The notes beneath the pieces are model-generated. The model was not told the DNA's origin and ran no database searches. It saw only the letters and a list, made by a program, of their open reading frames with translations. This document shows, piece by piece, positions 49,049-58,635 of a DNA stretch of 64,000 bases. Within the stretch, counting starts at the first letter, position 1; each line of letters begins with the position of its first letter. This stretch comes from Lichenicoccus roseus (GTDB lineage Bacteria > Pseudomonadota > Alphaproteobacteria > Acetobacterales > Acetobacteraceae): assembly GCF_005844085.1 (NCBI RefSeq), contig NZ_VCDI01000006.1, forward strand, positions 124,001-188,000, written 5' to 3'. The position numbers and the translations under genes are program-made.

Positions 49049-50305
49049 TCAACGGGCGGCGGGGGCTTCGAGCAGTTGCATCGCGGCCTGCACCGCTTCT
49101 CCCGGCCGCACTTCGGCACCTTCCGATCGCAGCACGGCTTCCAGCGCACCCAGGGTGATCAGCGCCGCATGGCCGCGGCAGTTGTAGCCCATGGTGCCGA
49201 TACGCCAGATCCTGCCCGCCAGTGGCCCGAACGCGGTGCCGATCTCGATCTCGAAGCCCGTGCGCATGCGTGTCCGCACCCGTTCGCCGTCGATGCCGTC
49301 GGGGATCATCACGCCGACCACGTTGGCCATCTTGTGAGCGCGGTCCCCGAACAGCCGCAGGCCCATCGCCTGCAGCCCCGCCACCATCGCCCGCCCGACC
49401 AGCGCATGTCGGGCGATGCGGGCCTCGAGACCTTCCTCGAGCACCAGCCGGGCGCATTCGCGCGCGCCATAGAGCATCGTCGTCGCCTCGGTGTGGTGGT
49501 TGAGCCGGCGCTCGGACCAGTATTCCATCAGCATCGCGAGGTCGAAGTAGTTCGATGCGATGCGCCGGCCGGTCGCGCCCGCCGGAGACCCCGGGCCCTG
49601 GGCGATGCCGCGCTCCACATGCCGGCGCGAAAAGATCCGCTCGGCGGCGCGCTCGGAGATGGTGATGGGTGCCGTGCCCGGCGGCCCGGCAAGACATTTC
49701 TGCAGCCCGGCCGTCACGATATCGGCCCTCCAGGCGTCGACCGGCACCTCCATGCCGCTCAGGGTCGCGGTGGCATCGACATAGAGCAGCGCGTCGTGCT
49801 CGACGCAGATCCTGCCGATCTCGTGGATCGGTTGCGCCATGGTGGTGGAGGTGTCGCCATGCACGGTCGCCACCACGCGCGGCCTGACCCGGCGCACCGC
49901 GTCGCGCACCGCATCCGCCTCCACCACGGTGCCCCACTCGGCATCGACCATGGTGACGGCAGCGCCGCAGCGCTCGGCGATCTCGCGCAGAAGCAGCCCG
50001 AAACGGCCGAAATTGACCACCACGACCGGATCGCCGGGCTCGATCAGCGACACCAGGGCGGCCTCGATGGCCGCCCGCGCGCTGCCGTCGATCAGGAAGG
50101 TCCAGCGGTTGGTGGTCTTGAACACATGGCGGTAGAGCGCCATCGTCTCGTTCATGTAGGCGGTGAACTCGGGATCGTACTGTCCGAGCAGTCCCGCCGA
50201 CATCGCTCGCAGCACGCGCGGATGCGCATTGATCGGACCGGGACCCATCAGCAGGCGGGTCGGCGGGTCGATGTCGGCGAAATCGTGCGGTGATAGCGTT
50301 GTCAT
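49049..50305 (-). CDS. PLP-dependent aminotransferase, PucG / alanine-glyoxylate type
   Basis: Class V aminotransferase of 418 residues. RLLMGPGPINAHPRVLRAMS, LLGQYDPEFTAYMNETMALY and the PLP Lys in TAGLQKCLAGPPGTAP fit (S)-ureidoglycine-glyoxylate aminotransferase (PucG) or alanine-glyoxylate aminotransferase. PucG is favoured by the GPGPINAHPR and GQYDPEF segments, but no other purine-catabolism gene is visible. It is divergent from the M29 peptidase gene. Confidence 0.72.
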   Translation of the reverse strand: MTTLSPHDFADIDPPTRLLMGPGPINAHPRVLRAMSAGLLGQYDPEFTAYMNETMALYRHVFKTTNRWTFLIDGSARAAIEAALVSLIEPGDPVVVVNFGRFGLLLREIAERCGAAVTMVDAEWGTVVEADAVRDAVRRVRPRVVATVHGDTSTTMAQPIHEIGRICVEHDALLYVDATATLSGMEVPVDAWRADIVTAGLQKCLAGPPGTAPITISERAAERIFSRRHVERGIAQGPGSPAGATGRRIASNYFDLAMLMEYWSERRLNHHTEATTMLYGARECARLVLEEGLEARIARHALVGRAMVAGLQAMGLRLFGDRAHKMANVVGVMIPDGIDGERVRTRMRTGFEIEIGTAFGPLAGRIWRIGTMGYNCRGHAALITLGALEAVLRSEGAEVRPGEAVQAAMQLLEAPAAR

Positions 50306-50441
50306 CTGCGTCCCCAGGGCCGTCGGAAATCACCGGCCCGACAGTTGCGGGGCCCGGCATGGCAGCCCACAACGATAGCGAATTAGCAAGCAACATGCCG
50401 GCCGGGGCAACCTCCGCCTGCAGACGCAACAGGAGAACCCG

Positions 50442-51701
50442 ATGGACGGTCACTTGCAGCTCCCGCCCGATGCGGCCCGTATCGATGCGATGCTCGATCG
50501 GCTGGGCGAGGTCACGGTGCGGACAGGCCTAAACCTGGCCGAAAACCAGGAACTGGTCATCACCGCGCCGCTGGATGCGGTGCCTCTGGTGCGCCGGATC
50601 ACCGAACACGCCTACCGTGCCGGCGCCTCCCTGGTCACCACCTTCTTCACCGACGAGGTGACCCGGCTGGCCCGCTTCCAGCATGCCCCGGACGCCGCCT
50701 TCGACACCGCCGCCACCTGGCTCGCGGACGGCGTCGCCAACGCCTTCCGCGGCGGCGCGGCGCGGCTGGCGATCACCGGCGAGGATCCTGCCCTGCTCGC
50801 CGGCCAGGATCCGGACCGCGTCGCCCGCGCCAACCGGGCCAATGCGCGCGCCAACCAGGCGGCGCTCGGCCTGATCACCAACTTCGCGGTCAACTGGAAC
50901 ATCGTCGCCTGCGCGACGCCGTCCTGGGCACGGACCTTGTTCCCCAATGATCCCGAGCCTGTCGCGGTGGCCAGGCTGTGGGACGCGATCTTTGCAGCCA
51001 GCCGGCTCGACGGCCCCGATCCGGTGGCGGCCTGGCGCGAACACGACCAGGCGCTGCACGCCCGCGCCGCCCTGCTCAACCACGCCAACTTCGGCGCCCT
51101 GCACTTCCGCGGCCCCGGTACCGATCTCACCGTCGGGCTGGCCGAGGGCCATGCCTGGCTCGGCGGCTCGGGCGTCGCCGCCAACGGCATCACCTGCATC
51201 CCGAACATCCCCACCGAGGAGGTGTTCACCACCCCGCACAAGGACCGCGTCGAAGGCCACGTGCGCAGCAGCAAGCCGCTCTCGTATCAGGGCACGCTGA
51301 TCGACGGCATCGAGGTCCGCTTCGAGGCCGGGCGGATCGTCGATGCCCATGCCAACCGGGGCGAGGCGGTGCTCGAGCGCGTCCTCGGCACCGACGACGG
51401 CGCCAGGCGGCTCGGCGAAGTGGCGCTGGTGCCGCACTCCTCGCCGATCTCACGGAGCGGCCTGCTGTTCCAGAACACCCTGTTCGACGAGAACGCCGCC
51501 AGCCACATCGCCCTCGGCCAGGCCTACGCGACCTGCATGCACGGCTCCAAGGGCCTGGACGCCGCCGCCCTCGGCGCACGCGGCGCCAACAGCAGCCTGA
51601 TCCATATCGACTGGATGATCGGCTCCGGCGAGATCGACGTCGACGGCATCACCCAGGGCGGCGAGCGGCAGCCTCTGATGCGCGCGGGGGAGTGGTGCTG
51701 A
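50442..51701 (+). CDS. M29-family aminopeptidase (AmpS/AmpT-like)
   Basis: Metal-dependent aminopeptidase of 419 residues. NLAENQELVITAPLDAVPLV near the start, WNIVACATPSWARTLFP, NIPTEEVFTTPHKDRVEG with the metal Glu and His-containing PHKD, and HIALGQAYATCMHGSKGLD with metal His are typical of M29 (thermophilic aminopeptidase) enzymes. No signal peptide. ATG 50442. It converges on the Gfo/Idh/MocA gene with almost no spacer. Confidence 0.92.
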   Translation: MDGHLQLPPDAARIDAMLDRLGEVTVRTGLNLAENQELVITAPLDAVPLVRRITEHAYRAGASLVTTFFTDEVTRLARFQHAPDAAFDTAATWLADGVANAFRGGAARLAITGEDPALLAGQDPDRVARANRANARANQAALGLITNFAVNWNIVACATPSWARTLFPNDPEPVAVARLWDAIFAASRLDGPDPVAAWREHDQALHARAALLNHANFGALHFRGPGTDLTVGLAEGHAWLGGSGVAANGITCIPNIPTEEVFTTPHKDRVEGHVRSSKPLSYQGTLIDGIEVRFEAGRIVDAHANRGEAVLERVLGTDDGARRLGEVALVPHSSPISRSGLLFQNTLFDENAASHIALGQAYATCMHGSKGLDAAALGARGANSSLIHIDWMIGSGEIDVDGITQGGERQPLMRAGEWC

Positions 51702-51702
51702 A

Positions 51703-52827
51703 CTAACTCTCGATCGCGAGCCAGCGCCGCTCGCTGGACGAGCGGATCGCGGCCTCGATGATCTTCTGGACTTCCAGCGCCTCGCGGAAGTCCGGGCCGT
51801 TCGCCTCGCCGCTGCTGATCGCGGCGAGGAATTCCGCGACCTCGATGGTCTTGAGGTCGTTGAAGCCGAGCTGGTGGCCGCCGGCGATGCAGAACAGGCT
51901 ATACGGCGTGTGCGCCGGTCCCGCCTCGATGCGGGTGAAGCCGGACCGGCTGGGCTCGCCGCCGGCCTTGAAGAACTGCAGCTCGTTCAGCCGCTCCTGG
52001 TTGAAGGCGATCGTGCCCCGGCTGCCGCTGATCTCGAAGCCGAGCTGCATCGCGCGCCCGGTCGCCGACCAGTTCGCCTCGATGGTGCCGGCCATGCCGC
52101 GCTCGAAGCGCACCAGCAGGCGCGCCGCGTCGTCCACCGCAACCGCACGCATCTCGCTCGACCCGAAGGCGGCCGGGCGCTGCTTCACCATGGTGTCGAG
52201 ATCGGCCATCACCTCGGTGATCGGCCCGAGCAGGTAGCGCGCCATGCCGATGATGTGGCTGCCGATATCGGCGATGGCGCCGCCACCGCCGGCCGGATCG
52301 AGCCGCCAGCTGTAGGGGATCGCGGGGTCCGACATGAAGCCCTCGGCATGGATGCCGCGAAAGCCGGTGATCTCGCCGAGTTCGCCCTGCGCGATCATGT
52401 CCCGCGCCAGCTTCAGGATCGGGTTCTTGATGTAGTTGAAGCCGGTCTGCGTGCGCACGCCGGCCGCCTCCGCCGCCTCGGTCATGACCCGGGCGTCCGC
52501 GACGCTCGGCGCCAGCGGCTTTTCGCAGTGCACGTGCTTGCCGGCTGCGATCGCCGCCAGCGCCATCTCCCGGTGCATCACGTTCGGCGTGGTGATCGAC
52601 ACCACCTGCACGCGCTCGTCGGCGACCAGTGCCCGCCAGTCGGTGGTCGCGCGGGCGAAGCCGTACTGCTGCCGGGCGCGCCCGGCAGCAGCGCCATCGA
52701 TGTCGGCCACCATTTCCAGCACCGGCGCCGGCAGGTTCGGGAAGATCCCCGCCGCCGCGCGATAGGCGAGAGCGTGGGTGCGGCCCATGAAGCCGGTGCC
52801 GATGAGGCCGATGCCGAGTGTCTGCAT
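51703..52827 (-). CDS. Gfo/Idh/MocA-family oxidoreductase
   Basis: NAD(P)-dependent sugar or inositol oxidoreductase of 374 residues. GIGLIGTGFMGRTHALAYRA is the Rossmann motif; HVHCEKPLAPSVADA has the EKP signature; DIGSHIIGMARYLLGPI carries the conserved Asp and His near the active site. ATG 52827 matches the family start. The substrate is unknown. Confidence 0.9.
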   Translation of the reverse strand: MQTLGIGLIGTGFMGRTHALAYRAAAGIFPNLPAPVLEMVADIDGAAAGRARQQYGFARATTDWRALVADERVQVVSITTPNVMHREMALAAIAAGKHVHCEKPLAPSVADARVMTEAAEAAGVRTQTGFNYIKNPILKLARDMIAQGELGEITGFRGIHAEGFMSDPAIPYSWRLDPAGGGGAIADIGSHIIGMARYLLGPITEVMADLDTMVKQRPAAFGSSEMRAVAVDDAARLLVRFERGMAGTIEANWSATGRAMQLGFEISGSRGTIAFNQERLNELQFFKAGGEPSRSGFTRIEAGPAHTPYSLFCIAGGHQLGFNDLKTIEVAEFLAAISSGEANGPDFREALEVQKIIEAAIRSSSERRWLAIES

Positions 52828-52859
52828 TGTCGTGCGTGTTCCGTCGTCAGAAGCCAGGA

Positions 52860-54641
52860 TCAGCAGCGGTCGCGCAACCAGCCGACGGTGCGCCAGATCA
52901 TCGATTGCGACCGGTACAGCCTCATCCGGTAATGCGCCGCGTCCGCGAGGTCGATCGCCGATCGGGTCGCGATCGTGACGGACCTGATGCCGTCCTTGCA
53001 GGAAACCGGAACCACGTTGCGGGCGGCCTCGAAGTGCCGCGACTGCCCCAGCGCGCCGTCTGCCTCGACGTCGAAGCGTGGCCATTGCGGAGGGCCGAAC
53101 AGCGGCAACCAAGGTCGGCCAAGCTGGACATATCCGGCGGCCATCGGCTGCTGCATGACAAGCGTCAGCCGGTCCGGCCTGGCCTCGACACGATACTGCG
53201 CGGGAGGCACCAGCCGGACATGCGCTGCATCAAGTGCCGCGAGCAGCAGCAGGAAGCAGCCCGTCGTCCAGGCAGGACCTCTGACCGGAGCGGCGATCGC
53301 GAACGCGACGAACAGGAGGGAGCCGATCGCCAGCGTGGTCGCCGCCGTCCGGTCGATCGGGTCATCGGTCTCCACCGGAAGCGGCAGGCCGAAATCGAGA
53401 TGCCCGACCTTGTCGAACCAGGCCTGGTAGGTCGTGCCGCTCTGGCGGTTCTCCAGCAGATCGTTGGGATGCTTCAGGAAGGCATAGGAGTTCAGCAAGG
53501 TGAACGCGATCAGCGACAGGGCGAGGATGCGGGGCAGCCTGGTCCGTGCCATCTGCCACCACAGGCACAGCCCGACCGCCAGCATCGGAATGGAGAGGAC
53601 CCAGAACCGCGCTGGCCAGCACTCTCCGGGATTGACGCCGACCCCTGTCACCGCGGCGATCGCCGCCAGCACCAGCCCCTGCCGGGCAAGGCGGGAGCCG
53701 CGCAGCGCCCCGGCGACGAGGCCGGCATAGCCCAGCAGCCAGACCGGCGCGAAGGCCAGCAGGCCATGGCGGACGTTGAAAAGCTGCATCGACAGCACGC
53801 CGAACCATTCGGACGGCAGCGGCGGCCGGGCGGTGTTCACCGGTCCGGTGACGGTGCCGTAGATCGAGAGGTTCGCGGTGACCAGGACGGCGAGCGCTGC
53901 TGCCGCGAGCGCCACCAGCGCAGCGGCGCGGAGCCACTGCCCGCGCATGCACACCTGCCACAGCAACAGGCCATAAAGGACGACGGCGACCACCGCGGCG
54001 CGCAGGTGAACGAAGGGTAGCGCCAGCAACAGGCAGCCCGTCACCACGTCGCCCAGCGTGTTGCGCGTGGGCGTCTGCAGGCGCCACCAGGCCGCGCAGA
54101 GCAGCGCGAACAGGAACGTCTCCATGTAGAAGATATGCAGGTAGGGCAGCAGCGGGATGGAGAGGCCGGCGACGAGGGTGGCAACCCAGGCCGCCCCGCC
54201 GCTGCCGGTGCGCCGGGCCAACCCCAGGAGGCAGGCGAGACCCAGCAATCCTGCAAGCAGTGTCGCCAGCCGCAACGCCGCCAGCCCGGCGAGCGACACC
54301 GGTGCCAGCACAGCCGGCAGATAGACGCCGTTCAGCAACGCGACATCGTGGTAGCCGACCGGCAGGCTGGCAGCTTCCAGGCCGGTGGTTGCCCGATAAA
54401 GATGCTGCCACTGCGGCAGCGTCATGACGAAGCGCCCGTGCTCGATGAACGAGCGGGCGAACATGAAATAGCGCGGCTCGTCGCCGGTCAGCGCCTGTCG
54501 TTTCGACAGCAGCAGGGTGCCGCCGATCGCAAGCGCGAGAATGAGAAAGTCGCGGAAGAAGCGTCTCGTGGCGGGATCCCCGCCAGCGACGGCGCCGCGC
54601 GTCGATTGCAGGGTCGTCACGATTTCAGTCGGGTTCGCCAA
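52860..54641 (-). CDS. Polytopic membrane protein, GT-C / ArnT-like glycosyltransferase (putative)
   Basis: A 593-residue protein with about 10-12 TM helices in the first 450 residues and a soluble C-terminal domain of about 120. The first periplasmic loop has ALTGDEPRYFMFARSFIEHG, resembling the catalytic acidic pair of GT39/GT83 (PMT/ArnT) enzymes that use lipid-linked sugars. Donor and acceptor are unknown. Its start overlaps the end of the AI-2E permease gene by 25 bases, so it lies in the chvI-chvG-permease transcription unit or just after it. Confidence 0.68.
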   Translation of the reverse strand: MANPTEIVTTLQSTRGAVAGGDPATRRFFRDFLILALAIGGTLLLSKRQALTGDEPRYFMFARSFIEHGRFVMTLPQWQHLYRATTGLEAASLPVGYHDVALLNGVYLPAVLAPVSLAGLAALRLATLLAGLLGLACLLGLARRTGSGGAAWVATLVAGLSIPLLPYLHIFYMETFLFALLCAAWWRLQTPTRNTLGDVVTGCLLLALPFVHLRAAVVAVVLYGLLLWQVCMRGQWLRAAALVALAAAALAVLVTANLSIYGTVTGPVNTARPPLPSEWFGVLSMQLFNVRHGLLAFAPVWLLGYAGLVAGALRGSRLARQGLVLAAIAAVTGVGVNPGECWPARFWVLSIPMLAVGLCLWWQMARTRLPRILALSLIAFTLLNSYAFLKHPNDLLENRQSGTTYQAWFDKVGHLDFGLPLPVETDDPIDRTAATTLAIGSLLFVAFAIAAPVRGPAWTTGCFLLLLAALDAAHVRLVPPAQYRVEARPDRLTLVMQQPMAAGYVQLGRPWLPLFGPPQWPRFDVEADGALGQSRHFEAARNVVPVSCKDGIRSVTIATRSAIDLADAAHYRMRLYRSQSMIWRTVGWLRDRC

Positions 54642-55933
54642 CTGGTGGCGCCGCGTTCCCTGGGCGCGCCGCCGACGATGTGGCCGATCGCGGTCAGGCT
54701 ATCGACATGGTCGCAGATGATCTTGAACACCGCCAGCAGCGGCACGCTCAGGAACGCGCCGGGAATGCCCCAGAGCCAGTCCCAGAACATCAGCGACGCC
54801 ATCACCAGCACCGGGTTCAGCGTGAAGCGCCGCGCCAGCAGCATCGGCGTGATGGTCTCGCCCTCGAGGAAGTGGATGCCGAGATAGACCGCCGGCGGCA
54901 CCAGTGCATGCAGCACCGACGGGAACACGAACAGGCCGACGAAGAAATAGATCACCACGCCGGTCAGCGGCCCCAGGATCGGGATGTAGTTCAGCAGGAA
55001 CGCAACCACGCCCCACAACAACGGGTTGGGCAGCCCGAGCAGCCAGCACTGCACCAGGTTGGCGGCGCCGACCAGCAGGTTCATGCCGGTGATGGTGGCG
55101 AGATACAGCGAGACGTTGCTCTCGATCTCCGAGGCGATCTGGACAGTGCGGCGCTTGTCGGCCCAGGTCGGCATGATCTCGACGAACCGACGCAGCAGGC
55201 TGTCGCCCTCGTACAGGAAGAAGAACAGCATCAGCAGCACGGTGAAGACCTGGCCGAGGAAGAAACGCGTCCCGAGCAGCAGCGAGGAGCCGACGCTGGT
55301 CAGCCCGCTGGTGTTGCTGGACTGCACCTGGATGACCTGGGCGCCGGTGACGTGCGGACCACCGGTCTGGTCCATCAGGTCGCCCAGCTTCTTCATGCCG
55401 TCCTGCGCCGCCTGGATCGGCGCATTCAGGAAGGCGAGCTTGGCCTGCAGCGCCGGCAGGCTCTGCGGCGCCTTGCTGATCCAGCCGCTCGCGGGGACCG
55501 AGATCGCGGCACCGATACCGCCGACGATGCCGAACAGCAGCAGGATCAGGACCAGTGCCGCGAGCGGCTTCGGCACCCGCAGGCGTCCGTTGAGGAAGCG
55601 CATCGGTCCGCTGAGCAGCAGGTTGAACACGGCCGCCAGCACGAACGGCAGCACGATCGCGCTGGCGAAATACAGCGTGTAGAAGGTCGCCAGCACGCTC
55701 AGCAGCGTCAGGCAGACCGACAGCGTGCCGAGTGCCCGGGCACGCGCTGCCTCGACGGCAGTGCCGGCCTGAGCATCCTTGGCCAGCCACTGGCGCATTA
55801 ATTCCGCGTCGAGATGCGCCTGGATGCGTTCATGGTCGGTCCTGGCCAAGCCCTCGCCAAGGGTCGCCTCGCCGGCAACGGGGGGCATCGGGACGGCCTC
55901 ATCCGCGACAATACGATCCGACATCCTGTTCAT
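54617..55933 (-). CDS. AI-2E family transporter (PerM/TqsA-like)
   Basis: About 438 residues with seven or eight TM helices: LSVCLTLLSVLATFYTLYFA, VPKPLAALVLILLLFGIVGG, LGQVFTVLLMLFFFLYEGDS and the C-terminal signature FLLNYIPILGPLTGVVIYFF with LEGETITPMLLARRFTLNPV. Family members export AI-2 or act as ion/small-molecule permeases; function here is not fixed. ATG 55933 or 55924 are both possible starts. It is downstream of chvG. Confidence 0.87.
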   Translation of the reverse strand: MNRMSDRIVADEAVPMPPVAGEATLGEGLARTDHERIQAHLDAELMRQWLAKDAQAGTAVEAARARALGTLSVCLTLLSVLATFYTLYFASAIVLPFVLAAVFNLLLSGPMRFLNGRLRVPKPLAALVLILLLFGIVGGIGAAISVPASGWISKAPQSLPALQAKLAFLNAPIQAAQDGMKKLGDLMDQTGGPHVTGAQVIQVQSSNTSGLTSVGSSLLLGTRFFLGQVFTVLLMLFFFLYEGDSLLRRFVEIMPTWADKRRTVQIASEIESNVSLYLATITGMNLLVGAANLVQCWLLGLPNPLLWGVVAFLLNYIPILGPLTGVVIYFFVGLFVFPSVLHALVPPAVYLGIHFLEGETITPMLLARRFTLNPVLVMASLMFWDWLWGIPGAFLSVPLLAVFKIICDHVDSLTAIGHIVGGAPRERGATSWRTRLKS

Positions 55934-55982
55934 CCCGTTTGCCGCGTGACGAACGCCGCGTTGTGCCGACCTGTTGCTCCTA

Positions 55983-57842
55983 TCATGGAGCCTTCGGCAA
56001 CCGCACCACGAAGCGTGCACCGATGACATGGCCGGATGCATCGTGACGGTTTTCCGCCGAGATGCTGCCACGCAGGGCCTCGACGATCTGGCGGCTGATC
56101 GACAGTCCGAGCCCGGAATGCTGGCCGAAATTCTCGCCCGGCGGACGCTCCGAGTAGAACCGGTCGAATACGCTGTCGAGCCGGGCTTCCGGGATACCCG
56201 GCCCCTCGTCGCTGACCGACAGCTCCACCATGGCTCCGGCGTCGGCAGTGGCGAGCAGGATGCGGCCGTTCGGCGGCGAGAAACTGACCGCGTTGCCGAT
56301 CAGGTTGCGCAGCACCTGGACCAGCCGGTCCTCGACCGCGAGCACCACGACACCGCCCGGTGCCGGCGACGCCTCGCCACCTGCGGCTGTCGGTGGCTCG
56401 TTGCGCTGGATTTCCAGCAGCGGGCCGTTCTCGTTCCGGGTGGCCTGATGGATCTCGGCGAGCACCGACAGGATCGGCAGCACGTCGACCGGCTCGGCGC
56501 GGGCGCGCGACAACTCGGCATCGACACGGCTTGCATCCGAGATGTCGGTGATAAGCCGGTCCAGCCGGCGCACGTCTTCGCCGATGATCGCCAGCAGCCG
56601 GCGCTGCTGGTTGAGGTCCTCGATGCGCAGCAGGGTCTCGATCGCCGAGCGGATCGAGGAGAGTGGGTTCTTGATCTCGTGCGACACGTCGGCGGCGAAG
56701 CGTTCGATCGCATCCATGCGCGCCCAGAGCGCCCGTGCGCTCTCGTCCAGCGCCTTGGCCAGCTCGCCGATCTCGTCGCGCCGGTTGATCAGTCGCCGGG
56801 GCACGCTGCCGCTGCGGCCGATGCCCTCGCGCATGACGTGCGCCGATCCCGCCAGCAGCAGCAGCGGCCGGGCGATGGTCAGCGACAGGTACCATGACAG
56901 CAGCACGGTGAGTGCCAGCGCCACGAAGAAAAGCACCAGGATCGACGAGCGCACCGCGAACAGCGACCGGTCGACGTCGCGCGCCTCGCGGGTCAGCTGG
57001 ATGATGCCTACCGTATGTCCGTCATGCATCACCGGCTCGGCCACCGTCACCAGCAGCCGGTGGTCGGCGGTGCGCCGGATGTAGGGCGGGGTGTCGGAGC
57101 TGTCGCTGTCGCCGATATGGAGCTGCTGCCGCGCATCGCCGCCGGCGGCATCGTCGGACGCGCCGGTGTCGGGAGGCTGCGCATCCGGATCGGCATTGGC
57201 GCCGAGCACCGCAACCCGCAGCCGCGTCTCCGGCAGCAGGCTCAGCAGGCGGTCATAGACACGCTCCATCGTGCCGCCATAGCCCGGCTCCGGCGTCCGG
57301 ACCCGCGGTGCGCCGGCGCTTCCGGCATCGGCACGGCTGTCGGCGATCTCCTGGCCGTCCGGCGCAAACAGCTTCGCCTGGGCACTCGGGCTCGGCTCTG
57401 TCAGCCGCAGCAGCAATGGCCGCACCAGGTCCGATACCAGGACGGTGTTGTCGTCGGTGTCGGTGGTGGCTGCATCGGCCTGGTGCGGGGCAGTGCCGGC
57501 GCGGGAATGTCTTGGACGCCCTGGCGCATGCTGATGCGGCGCCGCGACGGCGCCCGCCGCCCGCTGGCCGACGGCGCTCTGGCCCAGGGCGCCGGCATAG
57601 ATCCGTGCCTGCTCGCGCAGAGCGGTGACCTCTGCCTCGAGCAAGCTGTTCTGGAACTGGTTCAGGTAGAGCAGGGTCGCCACCAGCAGCGCCAGCGGCA
57701 GCGCGTTGACCAGCAGGATGCGGCGCATGAGCGGCGATACCCACCGGCGTCGCGATCGGCGCGCCTTGATCGACCCGCGGGTGGCAGGGGCTGCCGCCAG
57801 GAGGCCCTGGCCAGGAGTGGGCGCCGGCAGGGTATCCGGCAT
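55983..57842 (-). CDS. chvG: Sensor histidine kinase, ChvG/ExoS type
   Basis: A 619-residue sensor kinase. TM1 is LLVNALPLALLVATLLYLNQ (about 45-64); a large periplasmic domain (about 65-325) follows, then TM2 (SSILVLFFVALALTVLLSWY), HAMP, HisKA (FAADVSHEIKNPLSSIRSAI) and HATPase (LIGNAVSFSPP, SDEGPGIPEA, SGLGLSISRQIVEAL). The periplasmic domain carries a His/Pro/Ala/Thr-rich segment (GAVAAPHQHAPGRPRHSRAG) unlike typical ChvG. Paired with chvI (four-base gap). In relatives ChvG-ChvI responds to acid and envelope stress under ExoR control; exoR is not in the window. Confidence 0.85.
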   Translation of the reverse strand: MPDTLPAPTPGQGLLAAAPATRGSIKARRSRRRWVSPLMRRILLVNALPLALLVATLLYLNQFQNSLLEAEVTALREQARIYAGALGQSAVGQRAAGAVAAPHQHAPGRPRHSRAGTAPHQADAATTDTDDNTVLVSDLVRPLLLRLTEPSPSAQAKLFAPDGQEIADSRADAGSAGAPRVRTPEPGYGGTMERVYDRLLSLLPETRLRVAVLGANADPDAQPPDTGASDDAAGGDARQQLHIGDSDSSDTPPYIRRTADHRLLVTVAEPVMHDGHTVGIIQLTREARDVDRSLFAVRSSILVLFFVALALTVLLSWYLSLTIARPLLLLAGSAHVMREGIGRSGSVPRRLINRRDEIGELAKALDESARALWARMDAIERFAADVSHEIKNPLSSIRSAIETLLRIEDLNQQRRLLAIIGEDVRRLDRLITDISDASRVDAELSRARAEPVDVLPILSVLAEIHQATRNENGPLLEIQRNEPPTAAGGEASPAPGGVVVLAVEDRLVQVLRNLIGNAVSFSPPNGRILLATADAGAMVELSVSDEGPGIPEARLDSVFDRFYSERPPGENFGQHSGLGLSISRQIVEALRGSISAENRHDASGHVIGARFVVRLPKAP

Positions 57843-57846
57843 CGGG

Positions 57847-58548
57847 CTAGTCTTCCTTGTAGCGGTAGCCGATGCCGTACAGGGTCTCGATCTGGTTGAA
57901 GCCGTCGTCGATCTGCCGGAACTTCTTGCGGACGCGCTTGATGTGGCTGTCGATGGTGCGGTCGTCGACATAGATGTTCTCGCCGTACGCCGCGTCGATC
58001 AGCTGGTCGCGCGACTTCACCAGGCCGGGGCGCATCGCCAGCGCCTTGACCAGCAGGAACTCGGTGACGGTGAGCTGGATGTCGGCGCCGCGCCACAGGC
58101 ACTGGTGACGTGTCTCGTCCAGCGACAGGTCGCCGCGCACCACGCTGGCAGGTGCGGCGACCCCGGTCGGCTCGGCGCGATTGGCGTCGTTGCGCCGGAG
58201 CAGCGCCCGGATGCGCTCCAGAAGCAGCCGCTGCGAGAACGGCTTGGTGATGTAGTCGTCCGCGCCGAGGCGCAGGCCCATCAGCTGGTCCACCTCCTCG
58301 TCCTTGCTGGTCAGGAATATGACCGGCAGCTGCGACTTGGCACGCAGGCGCTGCAGCAGCTCCATGCCGTCCATGCGCGGCATCTTGATGTCGAGCACGG
58401 CGAGATCCACCGGCTTGGCGGTGAGCCCCTGCAACGCGCTCTCGCCATCGGTATAGGTGCGCACCTGGTAGCCCTCGGCCTCCAGCGTCATCGACACCGA
58501 GGTCAGGATGTTGCGATCATCATCGACCAGGGCGATCGTCTGCTTCAT
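57847..58548 (-). CDS. chvI: Response regulator, ChvI type (OmpR family)
   Basis: A 233-residue regulator. The receiver starts [20 protein letters not shown] with phospho-Asp in [14 protein letters not shown] and Lys in [10 protein letters not shown]; the C-terminal winged helix ([48 protein letters not shown]) is OmpR-type. The N-terminal segment matches the ChvI subfamily closely. ATG 58548 is preferred; TTG 58575 would add nine residues. First gene of the chvI-chvG unit. Confidence 0.9.
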   Translation of the reverse strand: MKQTIALVDDDRNILTSVSMTLEAEGYQVRTYTDGESALQGLTAKPVDLAVLDIKMPRMDGMELLQRLRAKSQLPVIFLTSKDEEVDQLMGLRLGADDYITKPFSQRLLLERIRALLRRNDANRAEPTGVAAPASVVRGDLSLDETRHQCLWRGADIQLTVTEFLLVKALAMRPGLVKSRDQLIDAAYGENIYVDDRTIDSHIKRVRKKFRQIDDGFNQIETLYGIGYRYKED

Positions 58549-58635
58549 CGCGTCCAATCGTGCGTCTCCTGCCAAAAGGGCTGCTGGCCGGTCGAGCCAG
58601 GTGGCCGTGCTTACCCACTACCCGAGGGGAAATAA

